Shown piece by piece: positions 24,141-36,858 of a stretch of DNA of 64,000 bases. A program made the translations under genes and the position numbers. The stretch is from Ostrinia nubilalis (Eukaryota; Arthropoda; Insecta; Lepidoptera; Crambidae), in assembly GCF_963855985.1 (NCBI RefSeq), contig NW_026973566.1, positions 3,510,501-3,574,500 on the forward strand. Reading direction: 5' to 3'. Below the pieces are notes generated by a model, which was given only the letters and a program-made list of their open reading frames with translations, had not been told where the DNA came from and did no database searches. Positions within the stretch are counted from its first letter, which is position 1. Each line of letters starts with the position of its first letter.

Positions 24141-26804
24141 GAGCGTTGTAGCAAAAAGTTGACGTTCGAATTTTAGGTTTTTATTGCTTGACGTCGCGTA
24201 GTGAGTGCGCAAACTGCATTTATCTGTACAATTTCAACGCTGCGTCGACTAAACGATCTTAATCTGTAGTTGTATCGTACCTAAGACAGTACATCATACA
24301 TAATAATAAAGAAATAATGTGTAATTTACCTATTTGATTTTTTCTCAGATCAGACTTTTAGCAAAATCAAGTTACGTAATTAATGTATTTTTTACACTAG
24401 TAAATCCCGTGACAAGTTTTTAATCTTTAAATTGAGTAAAGTAATAAGTTGATGGGTTTGAAAGAATTTATGTTTTATTTTATTCTTTTTACAGCATCAA
24501 AAGCTTGTTTATGAAAAATATTTACTATTTAAATTTTACTTTTAACTTTTTAGTTTTTATGATGCGGGATAGAAAAATTAAAATTTATTCTGATTTTGTG
24601 ACGTTTCCGCACATAAATATGGATAGGTTAAATAAATAGAATGAAATGTATGAAAATGAGCGTGCCATTTTTTAAACGTTATCTATAATATCTGTGTCCA
24701 TCAAGGAGCTCGTAACTAAACATCGTAAGCGCCATTCAAATTATTATCTAAAAGTTAATAATAAATATTTAGTTTTTGTAAATCTAAACAAGTCAGGAAA
24801 TCAAAGAGGTAAATACTGATATCATTGTGATTTTATAGAATTTATTATTATAAACCACGGTCGTATAATGCTAAAAAATCAGAGGATTCAGAGGTAACTT
24901 TAAGATTTTTATCCATAGAGCAAAATTTATCTAATCGCGTTTTTAAACAGTTATCCCATTAGGTACACATGCGTTCTGTAATACAAACCCATCAAAAACA
25001 ATACTTGTCAAAAAACCAAGTCTCACTACTCAGTTGTTCTACGGTAAAAAGTTGTGAGATCCATGTAATACCAAGTCCAGTCCAGGAAATCATTAACGTT
25101 TTACATAAATATATTGACTAGGCCATCGCATGAAAACACGTGTAAATTAAATTATTTAGTGCGAAATGAAACGAAATTTTGCATGCCTGTGTAGACGGTC
25201 AGCTCAATGGGAAAACGGGAAGTAAGTAAATTTTAAGTTGCAAGATTTTACAACTCCAGATGTCAAAGAAAATAAAAGCTTGTAGATAGCTTTACAAAGA
25301 AAATAAAGATTTATGAAGAAAATAAAAAGTACTGTCTACGATACATTTGTTAGGCCGTGTTGCACCGTCTTACTTTAACATTGATATCAAAATTTTGATA
25401 TCAAAAATGTAAATTTGACGACTGGGCTACAACCGGCATTCACAAGAGTAGAAATAAAATGTATGAATTACATAGACTTAAAGCTGATACGCAAGATCCG
25501 AATGTTATAGAATACGTTAAAAATTACTCTAAAATATTTAAGAGCGTTGTAGCAAAAAGTTGACGTTCGAATTTTAGGTTTTTATTGCTTGACGTCGCGT
25601 AGTGAGTGCGCAAACTGCATTTATCTGTACAATTTCAACGCTGCGTCGACTAAACGATCTTAATCTGTAGTTGTATCGTACCTAAGACAGTACATCATAC
25701 ATAATAATAAAGAAATAATGTGTAATTTACCTATTTGATTTTTTCTCAGATCAGACTTTTAGCAAAATCAAGTTACGTAATTAATGTATTTTTTACACTA
25801 GTAAATCCCGTGACAAGTTTTTAATCTTTAAATTGAGTAAAGTAATAAGTTGATGGGTTTGAAAGAATTTATGTTTTATTTTATTCTTTTTACAGCATCA
25901 AAAGCTTGTTTATGAAAAATATTTACTATTTAAATTTTACTTTTAACTTTTTAGTTTTTATGATGCGGGATAGAAAAATTAAAATTTATTCTGATTTTGT
26001 GACGTTTCCGCACATAAATATGGATAGGTTAAATAAATAGAATGAAATGTATGAAAATGAGCGTGCCATTTTTTAAACGTTATCTATAATATCTGTGTCC
26101 ATCAAGGAGCTCGTAACTAAACATCGTAAGCGCCATTCAAATTATTATCTAAAAGTTAATAATAAATATTTAGTTTTTGTAAATCTAAACAAGTCAGGAA
26201 ATCAAAGAGGTAAATACTGATATCATTGTGATTTTATAGAATTTATTATTATAAACCACGGTCGTATAATGCTAAAAAATCAGAGGATTCAGAGGTAACT
26301 TTAAGATTTTTATCCATAGAGCAAAATTTATCTAATCGCGTTTTTAAACAGTTATCCCATTAGGTACACATGCGTTCTGTAATACAAACCCATCAAAAAC
26401 AATACTTGTCAAAAAACCAAGTCTCACTACTCAGTTGTTCTACGGTAAAAAGTTGTGAGATCCATGTAATACCAAGTCCAGTCCAGGAAATCATTAACGT
26501 TTTACATAAATATATTGACTAGGCCATCGCATGAAAACACGTGTAAATTAAATTATTTAGTGCGAAATGAAACGAAATTTTGCATGCCTGTGTAGACGGT
26601 CAGCTCAATGGGAAAACGGGAAGTAAGTAAATTTTAAGTTGCAAGATTTTACAACTCCAGATGTCAAAGAAAATAAAAGCTTGTAGATAGCTTTACAAAG
26701 AAAATAAAGATTTATGAAGAAAATAAAAAGTACTGTCTACGATACATTTGTTAGGCCGTGTTGCACCGTCTTACTTTAACATTGATATCAAAATTTTGGA
26801 TGTC
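24003..26804. repeat. 1401-bp tandem duplication
   Basis: Bases 24003-25403 recur at 25404-26804 with a constant offset of 1401 and no differences that I noticed, except at the junction. The unit spans the end of the LINE endonuclease part and 1.26 kb of the TTAA element, so it arose after that insertion. The junction lies in a Harbinger-like MITE next to ATATCAAAAATG. Confidence 0.92.
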
Positions 26805-26873
26805 AAAAATCTGTCTAACACAAAACACCGGTTATTGTCAGTTAGGGTCAAAGTTAGGTGGTGCAACTCAGCC
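26754..26873. mobile_element. PIF/Harbinger-like MITE
   Basis: 120 bp with inverted ends GGCCGTGTTGCACC and GGTGCAACTCAGCC (near complements), flanked by TTA on both sides (26751-26753, 26874-26876). TTA duplications are the Harbinger signature. Its left half also occurs at 25350-25403, cut off by the tandem duplication. Confidence 0.8.
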
Positions 26874-26876
26874 TTA

Positions 26877-28743
26877 GTGTATTTTAATTAAATTTAATAC
26901 AAATAAGGATGACGAAAATAATCGATAAGTGATCTCACTCGAATATTTCTTATAGTAGGTATACAAGATGTCGAACAAATGGTTACTTACTGAAAAAGTG
27001 CTTCATGAGCAACGGTGCAACGGCATCAATAATATGTTTAAGGACGAACTGAATCTATTCAAAAAACCTATATTTCCAGCTTTCATACATTTAATACAGT
27101 TACAAACAAACACGAAATCAATAGTTTCTGAGAATTCTGAGTGCCTTAATGCCGTCCCCTTTATCTGTTTATTTAGTATTTATTAATTAGTATCTCTTGA
27201 TGATATTGTAGCAAGTTAAACCTAAAATCATGTTTTCCGTAAATAATTTAAATAAGAATGCAATTTACGAGTTTGTTGTTTGATTATTATTATATTACTC
27301 AATTAAAAATTTAAATTTAAAAAATTAACACTTCTAATGTGGTAGGTATGGCTGGCAGCATACATTTAGTATGAAATTCGGAAACATTGAATTTTCGCAT
27401 AGATCCAGTTTATTCTTTGACCTATTTATTGTTATTGTTTTAAAGAGCTCATGAAGCACTTACAGGAACAGTAAACAGTTTCTCGATATCTTGTATAATT
27501 AAAAATCAAGTGAAATCACTTATCGTTTCCACCCTGTACTTATACTTTTAAAAATAAACTCATTTTATACGTTCATTTGTATATAAGTATCTACAATACA
27601 AATACCTAACCAACTTAGTTGACGTTTTATAAAACTATTTGTCTAAGTGTCATCGAGCGACCGCTGGTGGATTTGCCATTTACCTGACCTACCCCTTTAT
27701 TACTAAACGTTTAATATCAGATGAATAGTTACGCACCAATTTCTTTCATTCAGTCGTCAGTAATTGGACTTTCGGAAAAACATGACGAAGCGTTGTGTGA
27801 CCATACAGACGCTATTCAACTTTTATTAGTAAGGAAGAGTATATTTTATGTTGGTAGAAACACAATAGCATAGACTAATGTTTTGACACCCTGTTAAAAT
27901 TTTTATTAGTCATTTATTTTTTCCTGACCAAACAGATACCATAATAATATCTTTTATCTATTCTACCCATATTCTGTAAGTAAAATAATAAAAAGTTTGA
28001 AAAGAAAGAAATTACAAGTCCGATTTACCTAAACAAATAAATTAAAAATACTTGCGGATCAAAAGTACTCAATCATACTACAATTTACGAAAAAATCACG
28101 CGTGACGCATATACGTCAGTGGGCAGTCAACTGACATAGACCCGGCGTCTACGAGTGCCAAAGCACGACTGATTTATGCCATTTGATGCACCCGATTTTA
28201 TAGTATTTTCAAATTCAAATTAATTTTTCATTTGAAGATTGAAGATAGATATTTTTTTTTTCACTCAATAATAGTACTATGTTTCTTCTTAAGTATAAAT
28301 TAGTTTATGTTGCCAAATGACTTTTAGATTATGAGATGTGACCTGTTTTCTTGCAGTAATTTTCTCGAATTTTGACTATCTTAGACATGATAAAAATGCA
28401 TTTTAATGAATTAAACATCAAAATTTTCTCAATACACTTTCTTCTTCAGGGTATGCTTATTCTAATGAATACATTCTATCTTCTTACTTAGAAATAAATT
28501 TGTTGTAATATTAGTTCAAAGTTGTGCCTTCGCGAGTTACCTGGAAATCGGGCTTTCGAAATTCGCTGTTTTCGTAGGCAAAAATCCAATTTGAACGAGA
28601 TTTTGTCAATAGACATTCCGGAAAAACGTATGATAATTACGATGATATAAGTCAAAAGAAGCTATAACAATAAATTATATGACTAAAATCATTTCGAAAT
28701 CTGCCAAATTCTCGATTTCTGCATGAAAAATGTGACAACGCTC
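26877..28743. other. Interior of TTAA element, nothing recognised
   Basis: About 1.9 kb of AT-rich DNA. One 72-codon plus-strand frame (26968-27186) begins with MSNKWLLTEK and has no feature I can name. No RNA gene or repeat terminus is evident. Confidence 0.4.
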
Positions 28744-28747
28744 TTAA

Positions 28748-29365
28748 AAAGGATTGTGTGGCTGCTAAATCGAATCATCTTCGAGACATGATTTTAAATT
28801 CTAATAATAAAGCTAAGGCTACGTACAAACAAACATGTAAAAATAAATCGAAGGATAACACCTTCTCACTGAAAGTCGGGAATGAAGTTATAAATTCAGA
28901 TACAGATGTCGCAACCACATTTGAGACATTCTTCTCAAACATTGCGTCCGAAACAACTAAAGCATTGAATTCATCGCCAATTCTTGCAGAGTCTCTCTTA
29001 AAATCTAATGTCACCGAGTGCCAGTCTCTACTCCAGTTCAGGCATATAGATTGTAATACAGTAATTAAAACCTTCAAAGAATTGAATATGAAAAAAACCG
29101 AGGACCTTTGGGGAATCTCTGTCAGTATAATTGGGACAATTATTGACACCATAGCTCCTCACCTTGCATTCATTTTTAACACATGCATTGATCAAGGTTG
29201 CTTTCCTAGTTTAATGAAATTAAGTAAAATAATCCCATTGTTCAAGGCTGGTGATAAATGTGACCCCTCTAATTTTCGGCCGATTTCTATTTTACCAGTA
29301 CTTAGCAAAATTTTTGAGAAAATTATATTTCATCAACTTCTTTCTCATTTTATTTTCAACAAGTT
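28748..29365 (+). pseudogene. CR1-like LINE ORF2, RT part 1
   Basis: Continuation of the frame cut at 24140. It has the RT thumb-side linker, then CFPSLMKLSKIIPLF and SNFRPISILPVLSKIFEKI (RT block 1-2). The frame is cut after HFIFNK by the RTE insertion and resumes in phase at 32550. Codons read past 29365 are RTE DNA in the wrong sense. Confidence 0.88.
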
Positions 29366-32300
29366 CGTTCGTTCGTTTCAGCCAAATGACGTCCACTGCT
29401 GGACAAAGGCCTCCCCCAAGGTTTTCCACAATGAACGGTCCTGCGCTGCCCGCATCCAGGCTCTTCCCGCGACCTTTACCAGATCGTCGGTCCACCTAGT
29501 AGGAGGCCTGCCCACGCTACGTCTTCCAGCCCGTGGTCGCCACTCGAGAACTTTCCTGCCCCAACGGCCATCGTCTCTACGAGCTATGTGCCCCGCCCAC
29601 TGCCACTTGATTTTAGCAATTCTGCGAGCTATGTCGGTTACTTTAGTTCTCCTGCGGATCTCCTCATTTCTGATTCGATCACGCAGGGAGACTCCGAGCA
29701 TAGCCCGCTCCATCGCCCTTTGGGTGACCTTGAGCCTTCTTATGAGGCCCATAGTAAGCGACCACGTCTCAGATCCGTATACCATCACTGGCAACACGCA
29801 TTGGTCAAATACTTTCGACTTGAGACACTGCGGTATTTCGGACGTGAGTATATGGCGAAGCTTCCCGAACGCTGCCCATCCGAGTTGGATTCGACGATTG
29901 ACCTCTTTCTCGAAGTTGGACCTACCTAACTGGACTGTTTGTCCCAGGTATACATAATTGTCAACAACTTCGAGTGTAGAGTCTCCAACCTTCAGAGGAG
30001 TGGGTGCAACACGGACATTAGACATGATTTTTGTCTTGTCCATGTTCATTCTGAGGCCCACTTGTTGAGAGGCTCTACTGAGGCCTTCGAGCATTGTGCC
30101 TAGATCCTCCAAGGTCTCAGCCATGACTACGATATCGTCCGCGAATCGAAGGTGGGTGATGTACTCGCCGTTGATATTTATGCCAAATCCGTTCCAGTCC
30201 AGAAGCTTGAAGACATCTTCCAGGGCGGTGGTAAACAGTTTTGGAGATATGACGTCTCCCTGTCTTACCCCTCGCTGCAACTGGATAGGTTTCGAGTCCC
30301 GATCCTGGAGGCGGACCGACATTGTGGCGTTTTTGTACAAACCCCTCAACACTTCGATATATCGATAGTCAATTTGGCACCTTTGGAGAGACTGTAGCAC
30401 TGCCCAGGTCTCGACCGAATCGAAGGCTTTCTCATAATCCACAAACGCCAGGCAAAGTGGTTGATTATACTCCTCGGTCTTCTGTATAATCTGCCTTAGC
30501 GTATGTATGTGGTCTATGGTACTAAAGCCTTTTCGGAAACCGGCTTGTTCGGGAGGCTGGAAGTCGTCGAGCCTGCGAGCGAGACGATTCGTAATGACTC
30601 TTGAAAACAGCTTGTAGACATGGCTCAGAAGTGAGATGGGTCTATAATTCTTCAACAAGGTTTTGTCACCTTTTTTAAAGAAGAGTACCACCACACTTCC
30701 GTGCCATGTCGTAGGCGTTTTTCCTTCGAGGATGACGGAATTGAACAACTTCTGAAGAGCCCTTAGTACCGGCGTTCCGCCTGCCTTCAAAAGCTCAGCC
30801 GTGATTCCATCATCACCCGGTGCCTTGTTGTTCTTCAGCTGTTTGAGAGCCATTCTAATCTCGTACAGACTGACGTCCGGGATATCTTCAGTATAGTGTC
30901 GGGTCAGTCTAGCTCTTGGGTCCTCGGCTAGACTTGTGACAGGTGCGCGTACACTCGTGTATAGTTGTCCGTAGAACTTCTCAACCTCTTCCAATATCTC
31001 CGGCCCCGACGAAATGGCTCTGCCATCCTCTGTCTTCAGCTTAGTCAGTTGACTTTGACCAACAGACAGATCTCTTGCGAACACTTTAGAGCCCTTGTTT
31101 CGCTCAATCGCCTCTTTAATACGGTCTGTATTAAATTGGCGTAGGTCGCGAGTCAAAGACTTGGAGATCTGTCTGTTGAGGCGCCGATACTGAGCAGCAT
31201 CTTCAGAGGACTACATAACCAAGTTCCGTCTCTCTTCCATGAGTTGATTGGTGAGGTCAGAGATCTTTTTGGTTCCTTTTGAACGACGGGTTTTAAAGAA
31301 CTTAGACCCAGTCGTTTGGACAATTTCCACGAACCTGTCATTGTATTCGTCCACATTTTCGCAGTCTCCTAGGCATTCGAAACGATTTTGCAACTCGAGC
31401 TGAAAGCTTTCGGGGTTTTGGAGTTGGATGGGCGCTGTGCGGAGCGTAGACTTCATCAGTCGACATCTCTCGAGCTTGGGTCTGATATTCAATGTGCCTC
31501 TTACCATTCGGTGATCGCTTCCTGTTTTGACCGAATTGATCACAGAGACATCATTGAATATATGCTTCTTCGTCGACAAGATGAAGTCTATCTCATTTTT
31601 TGTAGCGCCATTGGGATGCAGCCATGTCCACTTTCGCTGTTTTGGCTTTCTGAAGAAGGAGTTCATCATAAAGAGGCCCTCCTTCTCCATAAAGCCAGCC
31701 AGCAGTTGGCCACGTGCGTTCCTCTCTCCGTACCCAAATTGCCCCACTTTCAGCTCATTATCGCTTCGTTTACCTAGCTTCGCGTTGAAGTCCCCCATCA
31801 CAACGGTAAAATGGGACCGGGAGCTATGTATGGCTCTGGAAATATCCTCATACATAGTTTCCACTTCGTCGTCGGGGTGTTCCGTGGTCGGTGCGTATAC
31901 CTGTATGACCTTCAGCGAATACCGTTTGGTGATTCTGAGTATCAGGTACGCTACCCTCGCCGAAACACTCTCGATCTGGACCACGTTGTTGACAAGGGAC
32001 TTGTGGACGATAAACCCGACACCACCCTGGGACTGCTGATCGCCCTCCCGGAAATAGAGCAGGTTTCCGGATTTCAGGATTATGGTGTCCTCCCCCTCTC
32101 TTCGGACTTCACATAATCCTACGATATCCCACCGTAACCTGCTCAATTCTTCCTCAAGTTCCACTAGCTTCACGTCTGTACGCAGTGTGCGAGCGTTGAA
32201 GGTTGCCAGGGCCAGAGGTCGTCGGTGTTGGTAGCTTGGCATCCCCCGGGGATTCTTCGCACCCCTTGCCCCACCGTTACCGTGACCGCTACCGTGGTCC

Positions 32301-32540
32301 GGGATAGTGGGGCCGCCGGGGACTAGGGGCCGTTTTCCTGGTTGCACTATCATCTAGGAGGGTTTTGCCCTAATCGCCACGCTTGGCAGGCGGGTTGGCG
32401 ATCGCAGTTTTTTGCTTGGTTTCGCACGCAGACGCTGCTGCCCGTCCGGTGCTACAGGAGTTTGTCGCCTCTTACGACACGCCTCCTGTTGGCGGTGGGG
32501 AAAAGTATTCTTTTACGGCCGTCCCCACACGGCACAACAA
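29366..32540 (-). mobile_element. Full-length RTE-clade LINE
   Basis: Minus-strand element of about 3.2 kb, with the endonuclease-RT frame, a 5' leader and a 3' tail made of (CGAA)n. CAACAAGTT occurs at both edges (29357-29365 and 32541-32549), the target duplication. It lies inside the CR1-like LINE RT, so it is the younger of the two. Confidence 0.87.
29378..32353 (-). pseudogene. RTE endonuclease-reverse transcriptase, intact but for one stop
   Basis: About 991 codons in one frame from the ATG at 32353. Residues about 50-290: APE endonuclease (ATFNARTLR, GLCEVRREG, VMGDFNAKLG, GSDHRMVRG). Residues about 500-800: RT with NYRPISLLSHVYKLFSRVI, QAGFRKGFSTIDHI, FVDYEKAFDSV, GVRQGDVISPKLF and catalytic FADD. 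The C-terminus has a TQRAMERAMLGVSLRDR segment and ends WTSFG. A TAG at 31211-31213 is the only break: codons on both sides are in the same phase. RTE elements typically carry one such frame of about this length. Similar sequences are often annotated as craniofacial development protein 2-like. Confidence 0.9.
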
Positions 32541-32549
32541 CAACAAGTT

Positions 32550-33768
32550 ACTTCACAATAAACAATTTGGTTTTACCAAAGGTAGAAGTACTACTGACGC
32601 TGGAGTGGCACTACTGAAACACGTCTTTGATGCTTGGGAGAGTAAAAAAGACGCTGTTGGTATTTTTTGTGATCTTTCAAAAGCGTTTGATTGTGTAGAC
32701 CACCAAACCTTGCTAAAAAAATTGCGACATTATGGTGTTTCGGATGAGGCACTTGATCTGTTGAACTCGTATCTCACAGGCAGAAAGCAAAAAGTTTGTA
32801 TTAATGGAACTGAGTCTTCAGGAGCACCTCTTACCATGGGTGTGCCGCAGGGATCGATATTGGGACCTTTGCTATTTCTTATTTATATTAATGATCTTCC
32901 CTACTTTGTAAAAGATCTATGTGATATTGTGTTATTTGCAGATGACACATCTCTCATTTTCAAAGTTGATAGAGGTAAAATAAACCTTGATGATATAAAT
33001 GACACACTCTCACAGGTTTTGCATTGGTTTACTGTTAACAACTTATTGTTAAATGCAAACAAAACTAAGTGTATTAAATTTACCTTACCTAATGTGAGGC
33101 AGGTTCCCACACAATTGATGGTGAAGAAAGAACCATTAAATAGCATAAGTTCCACAACATTCTTGGGAATCACTTTAGACTCTAAACTTCAGTGGGGTCC
33201 TCATATTGAAACCTTGTCAGCAAGGCTCAGTTCAGCTGCTTTTGCAGTGAGAAAGATAAGGCAATTAACTGATATTGAAACGGCAAGGCTAGTTTATTTT
33301 AGCTATTTTCATAGTATAATGTCATACGGCATATTGTTGTGGGGCTCAGCTGCGGACATTGAAACTGTGTTTGTTCTGCAGAAGAGAGCAGTGCGGGCCA
33401 TTTATAACCTTGGACCCCGATTTTCCTTGAGAGAATTCTTTAAGGAGATTAATATACTGACAGTATCACAGTTCATTTATGAAAACCTTTTATATGTTCG
33501 CAAAAATATAGAGCAATTTACTAGAAAGAGTGATTTACACAAGTTCAATACAAGAAACAAAAATAAACTTGCCGTTCCAAATTTCAGACTGCACAAGATT
33601 GGTAATTCATTTATGGGGAAATGTATTAAACTTTTCAATAAATTACCACAAACTGTTGTAGAATTGCCCATTCATAAATTTAAAGCACATATCAAAAGCA
33701 CCTTAATGAAAAAGGGCTACTATAAAGTTGATGATTATATAAAAGATAAAAATGTTTGGAATGTTTAA
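32550..33768 (+). pseudogene. CR1-like LINE ORF2, RT part 2 and C-terminus
   Basis: The frame resumes right after the RTE target duplication: NKQFGFTKGRSTTDAG, FCDLSKAFDCVDH, GVPQGSILGPLLFLIYINDL and catalytic FADD, then the thumb (TTFLGITLDSKLQW) and a C-terminal region ending at 33768. No stop lies within this part. The whole ORF2 would need removal of two insertions and repair of the frameshift near 23905, so this copy is dead. Confidence 0.9.
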
Positions 33769-34035
33769 CTACCTAGCTCGCATCAATACTTATGATATCA
33801 ATACTTGAAAAGGAGGCTGACAATAGTGACTGAGTTTCTTGCGCTGCTTCTTCTCAGCACTGGCCCATTTATTGTCCCGAAGCAGTGGTAGGGTTAATAT
33901 TGGGACGTGTAAAAGCGCTTTTTTAAAGCCTATTTGCAAAAATAAATGAATTTTATGAATTTTATGAATTTTATGAATTTTATGAATTTTATGAATTTTA
34001 TGAATTTTATGAATTTTATGAATTTTATGAATTTT
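33769..34035 (+). repeat. CR1-like LINE 3' UTR and (TGAATTTTA)n tail
   Basis: A short 3' UTR with TGCGCTGCTTCTTCTCAGC, a phrase often found in lepidopteran LINE tails, followed by about ten units of TGAATTTTA (33951-34035). Such short tandem tails replace poly(A) in CR1-group LINEs. It abuts Rep-A copy 2, and the sequence TACTA or ACTA occurs at both edges (17968, 34036) as a possible target duplication. Confidence 0.8.
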
Positions 34036-34076
34036 ACTAAAATTGTTGCAATAACTATTTAAAAATAACTAATGTA
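34036..34076 (-). repeat. Rep-A repeat, copy 2, part 2
   Basis: ACTAAAATTGTTGCAATAAC continues exactly where part 1 stopped at 17968. It is cut after about 40 bp by the Helitron. Confidence 0.75.
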
Positions 34077-34195
34077 TCTATACTTATAATAAATCTGTAG
34101 AGAGGTCAATTCTGTACATGAAACATATTTTCAAAATAACTATCAGGGGGTGATTAGTGATCGATACTGATGCCAAAAATGCAATCAGTAAAATT

Positions 34196-34920
<725 letters not shown>

Positions 34921-35303
34921 TCCTTATAGAAACAAAAACTACTCGACGGATTTTAACGAAATTTAGTACAATTATTCTTCATACTCCTGGTCAGGTTATA
35001 GGATACTTAGGAATTCCCACGGGAACGGGAATTAGCGGGAAAATCCTTTTGTATGAAAAATCTAAACCGCTTAAGTTAGACGCTTGAAATTTGGCATGCA
35101 GGTACCTTAGTAAACTTAAAGCTTAGTTACAACAGGATATTGCAAAATTCCCACGGGAATGGGAGTTAGCGGGAAAAAACATTTGTATGAAAAATCTAAA
35201 CCGCTTAAGTTAGACGCTTGAAATTTGGCATGCAGGTACCTTAGTAAACTTAAAGCTTAGTTACTACAGGATATTGCAAAATTCCCATGCAATCAGTAAA
35301 ATT

Positions 35304-36084
<781 letters not shown>

Positions 36085-36554
36085 TCCTTATAGAAACAAA
36101 AACTACTCGACGGATTTTAACGAAATTTAGTACAATTATTCTTCATACTCCTGGTCAGGTTATAGGATACTTAGGAATTCCCACGGGAACGGGAATTAGC
36201 GGGAAAATCCTTTTGTATGAAAAATCTAAACCGCTTAAGTTAGACGCTTGAAATTTGGCATGCAGGTACCTTAGTAAACTTAAAGCTTAGTTACAACAGG
36301 ATATTGCAAAATTCCCACGGGAATGGGAGTTAGCGGGAAAAAACATTTGTATGAAAAATCTAAACCGCTTAAGTTAGACGCTTGAAATTTGGCATGCAGG
36401 TACCTTAGTAAACTTAAAGCTTAGTTACTACAGGATATTGCAAAATTCCCATGGGAACGGGAAAAAACATTTGTATGAAAAAATCTAAACCGCGTAAGAT
36501 AGATGAAGGGGGTAAAACGGGATCCACGCGTACGAAGTCGCGGGCGGCCGCTAG

Positions 36555-36744
36555 TAATCGTATAAAATACAATATAAATTCTAAAATCATTACATTCGGC
36601 CATCCGACACCGTGATGCCTCCCGGCATTCACGTCTAATAAGGATTTATTCTAAAATCATTAATATTACTTTTCAAAACAATATGGAGCATATATAATAG
36701 AATGATAAACAATTCTATGACAACTTGTTAACAAGTGTTTTAAC
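36555..36744 (-). repeat. Rep-A repeat, copy 2, part 3
   Basis: AATCGTATAAAATACAATAT and onward, including the CGGCCATCCGACACC region shared with copy 1, ending GTGTTTTAAC. It completes the copy begun at 17643. Confidence 0.85.
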
Positions 36745-36858
36745 ATTAATAATGCATTTTAGAAACTATATTCTTCATATTAAACCAGTAACAAATGTTA
36801 TGAAAGGGAGAAAAATCTTGTAGGTACTTATACACACTATACATTTTCACCTAATCTA

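Larger units (their letters stand above)
24141..28743. mobile_element. TTAA-target DNA element inserted in LINE ORF2
   Basis: Ends GAGCGTTGT and ACAACGCTC, flanked by TTAA at 24137-24140 and 28744-28747. Removing it plus one TTAA puts the LINE reading frame back in phase. TTAA duplications occur in piggyBac and Kolobok superfamilies; the ends are not those of classic piggyBac. Without the internal duplication it would be about 3.2 kb. The only notable frame (26968-27186, 72 codons) shows no known domain, so it appears non-autonomous. Confidence 0.8.

Noticed and set aside
28758..29957. A single 399-codon protein
   Set aside because: Only codons up to about 29365 are LINE RT; the rest reads through inserted RTE DNA in the wrong sense.
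29588..32116. Plus-strand open frames across the RTE element
   Set aside because: Shadows of the minus-strand endonuclease-RT frame, without domains of their own.
36520..36556. Restriction-site cluster resembling a cloning-vector polylinker (GGATCC, ACGCGT, GCGGCCGC)
   Set aside because: It is the 3' end of the Helitron. The CGAAGTCGCGGG..CTAG end is expected for this family, and Rep-A continues directly after it.
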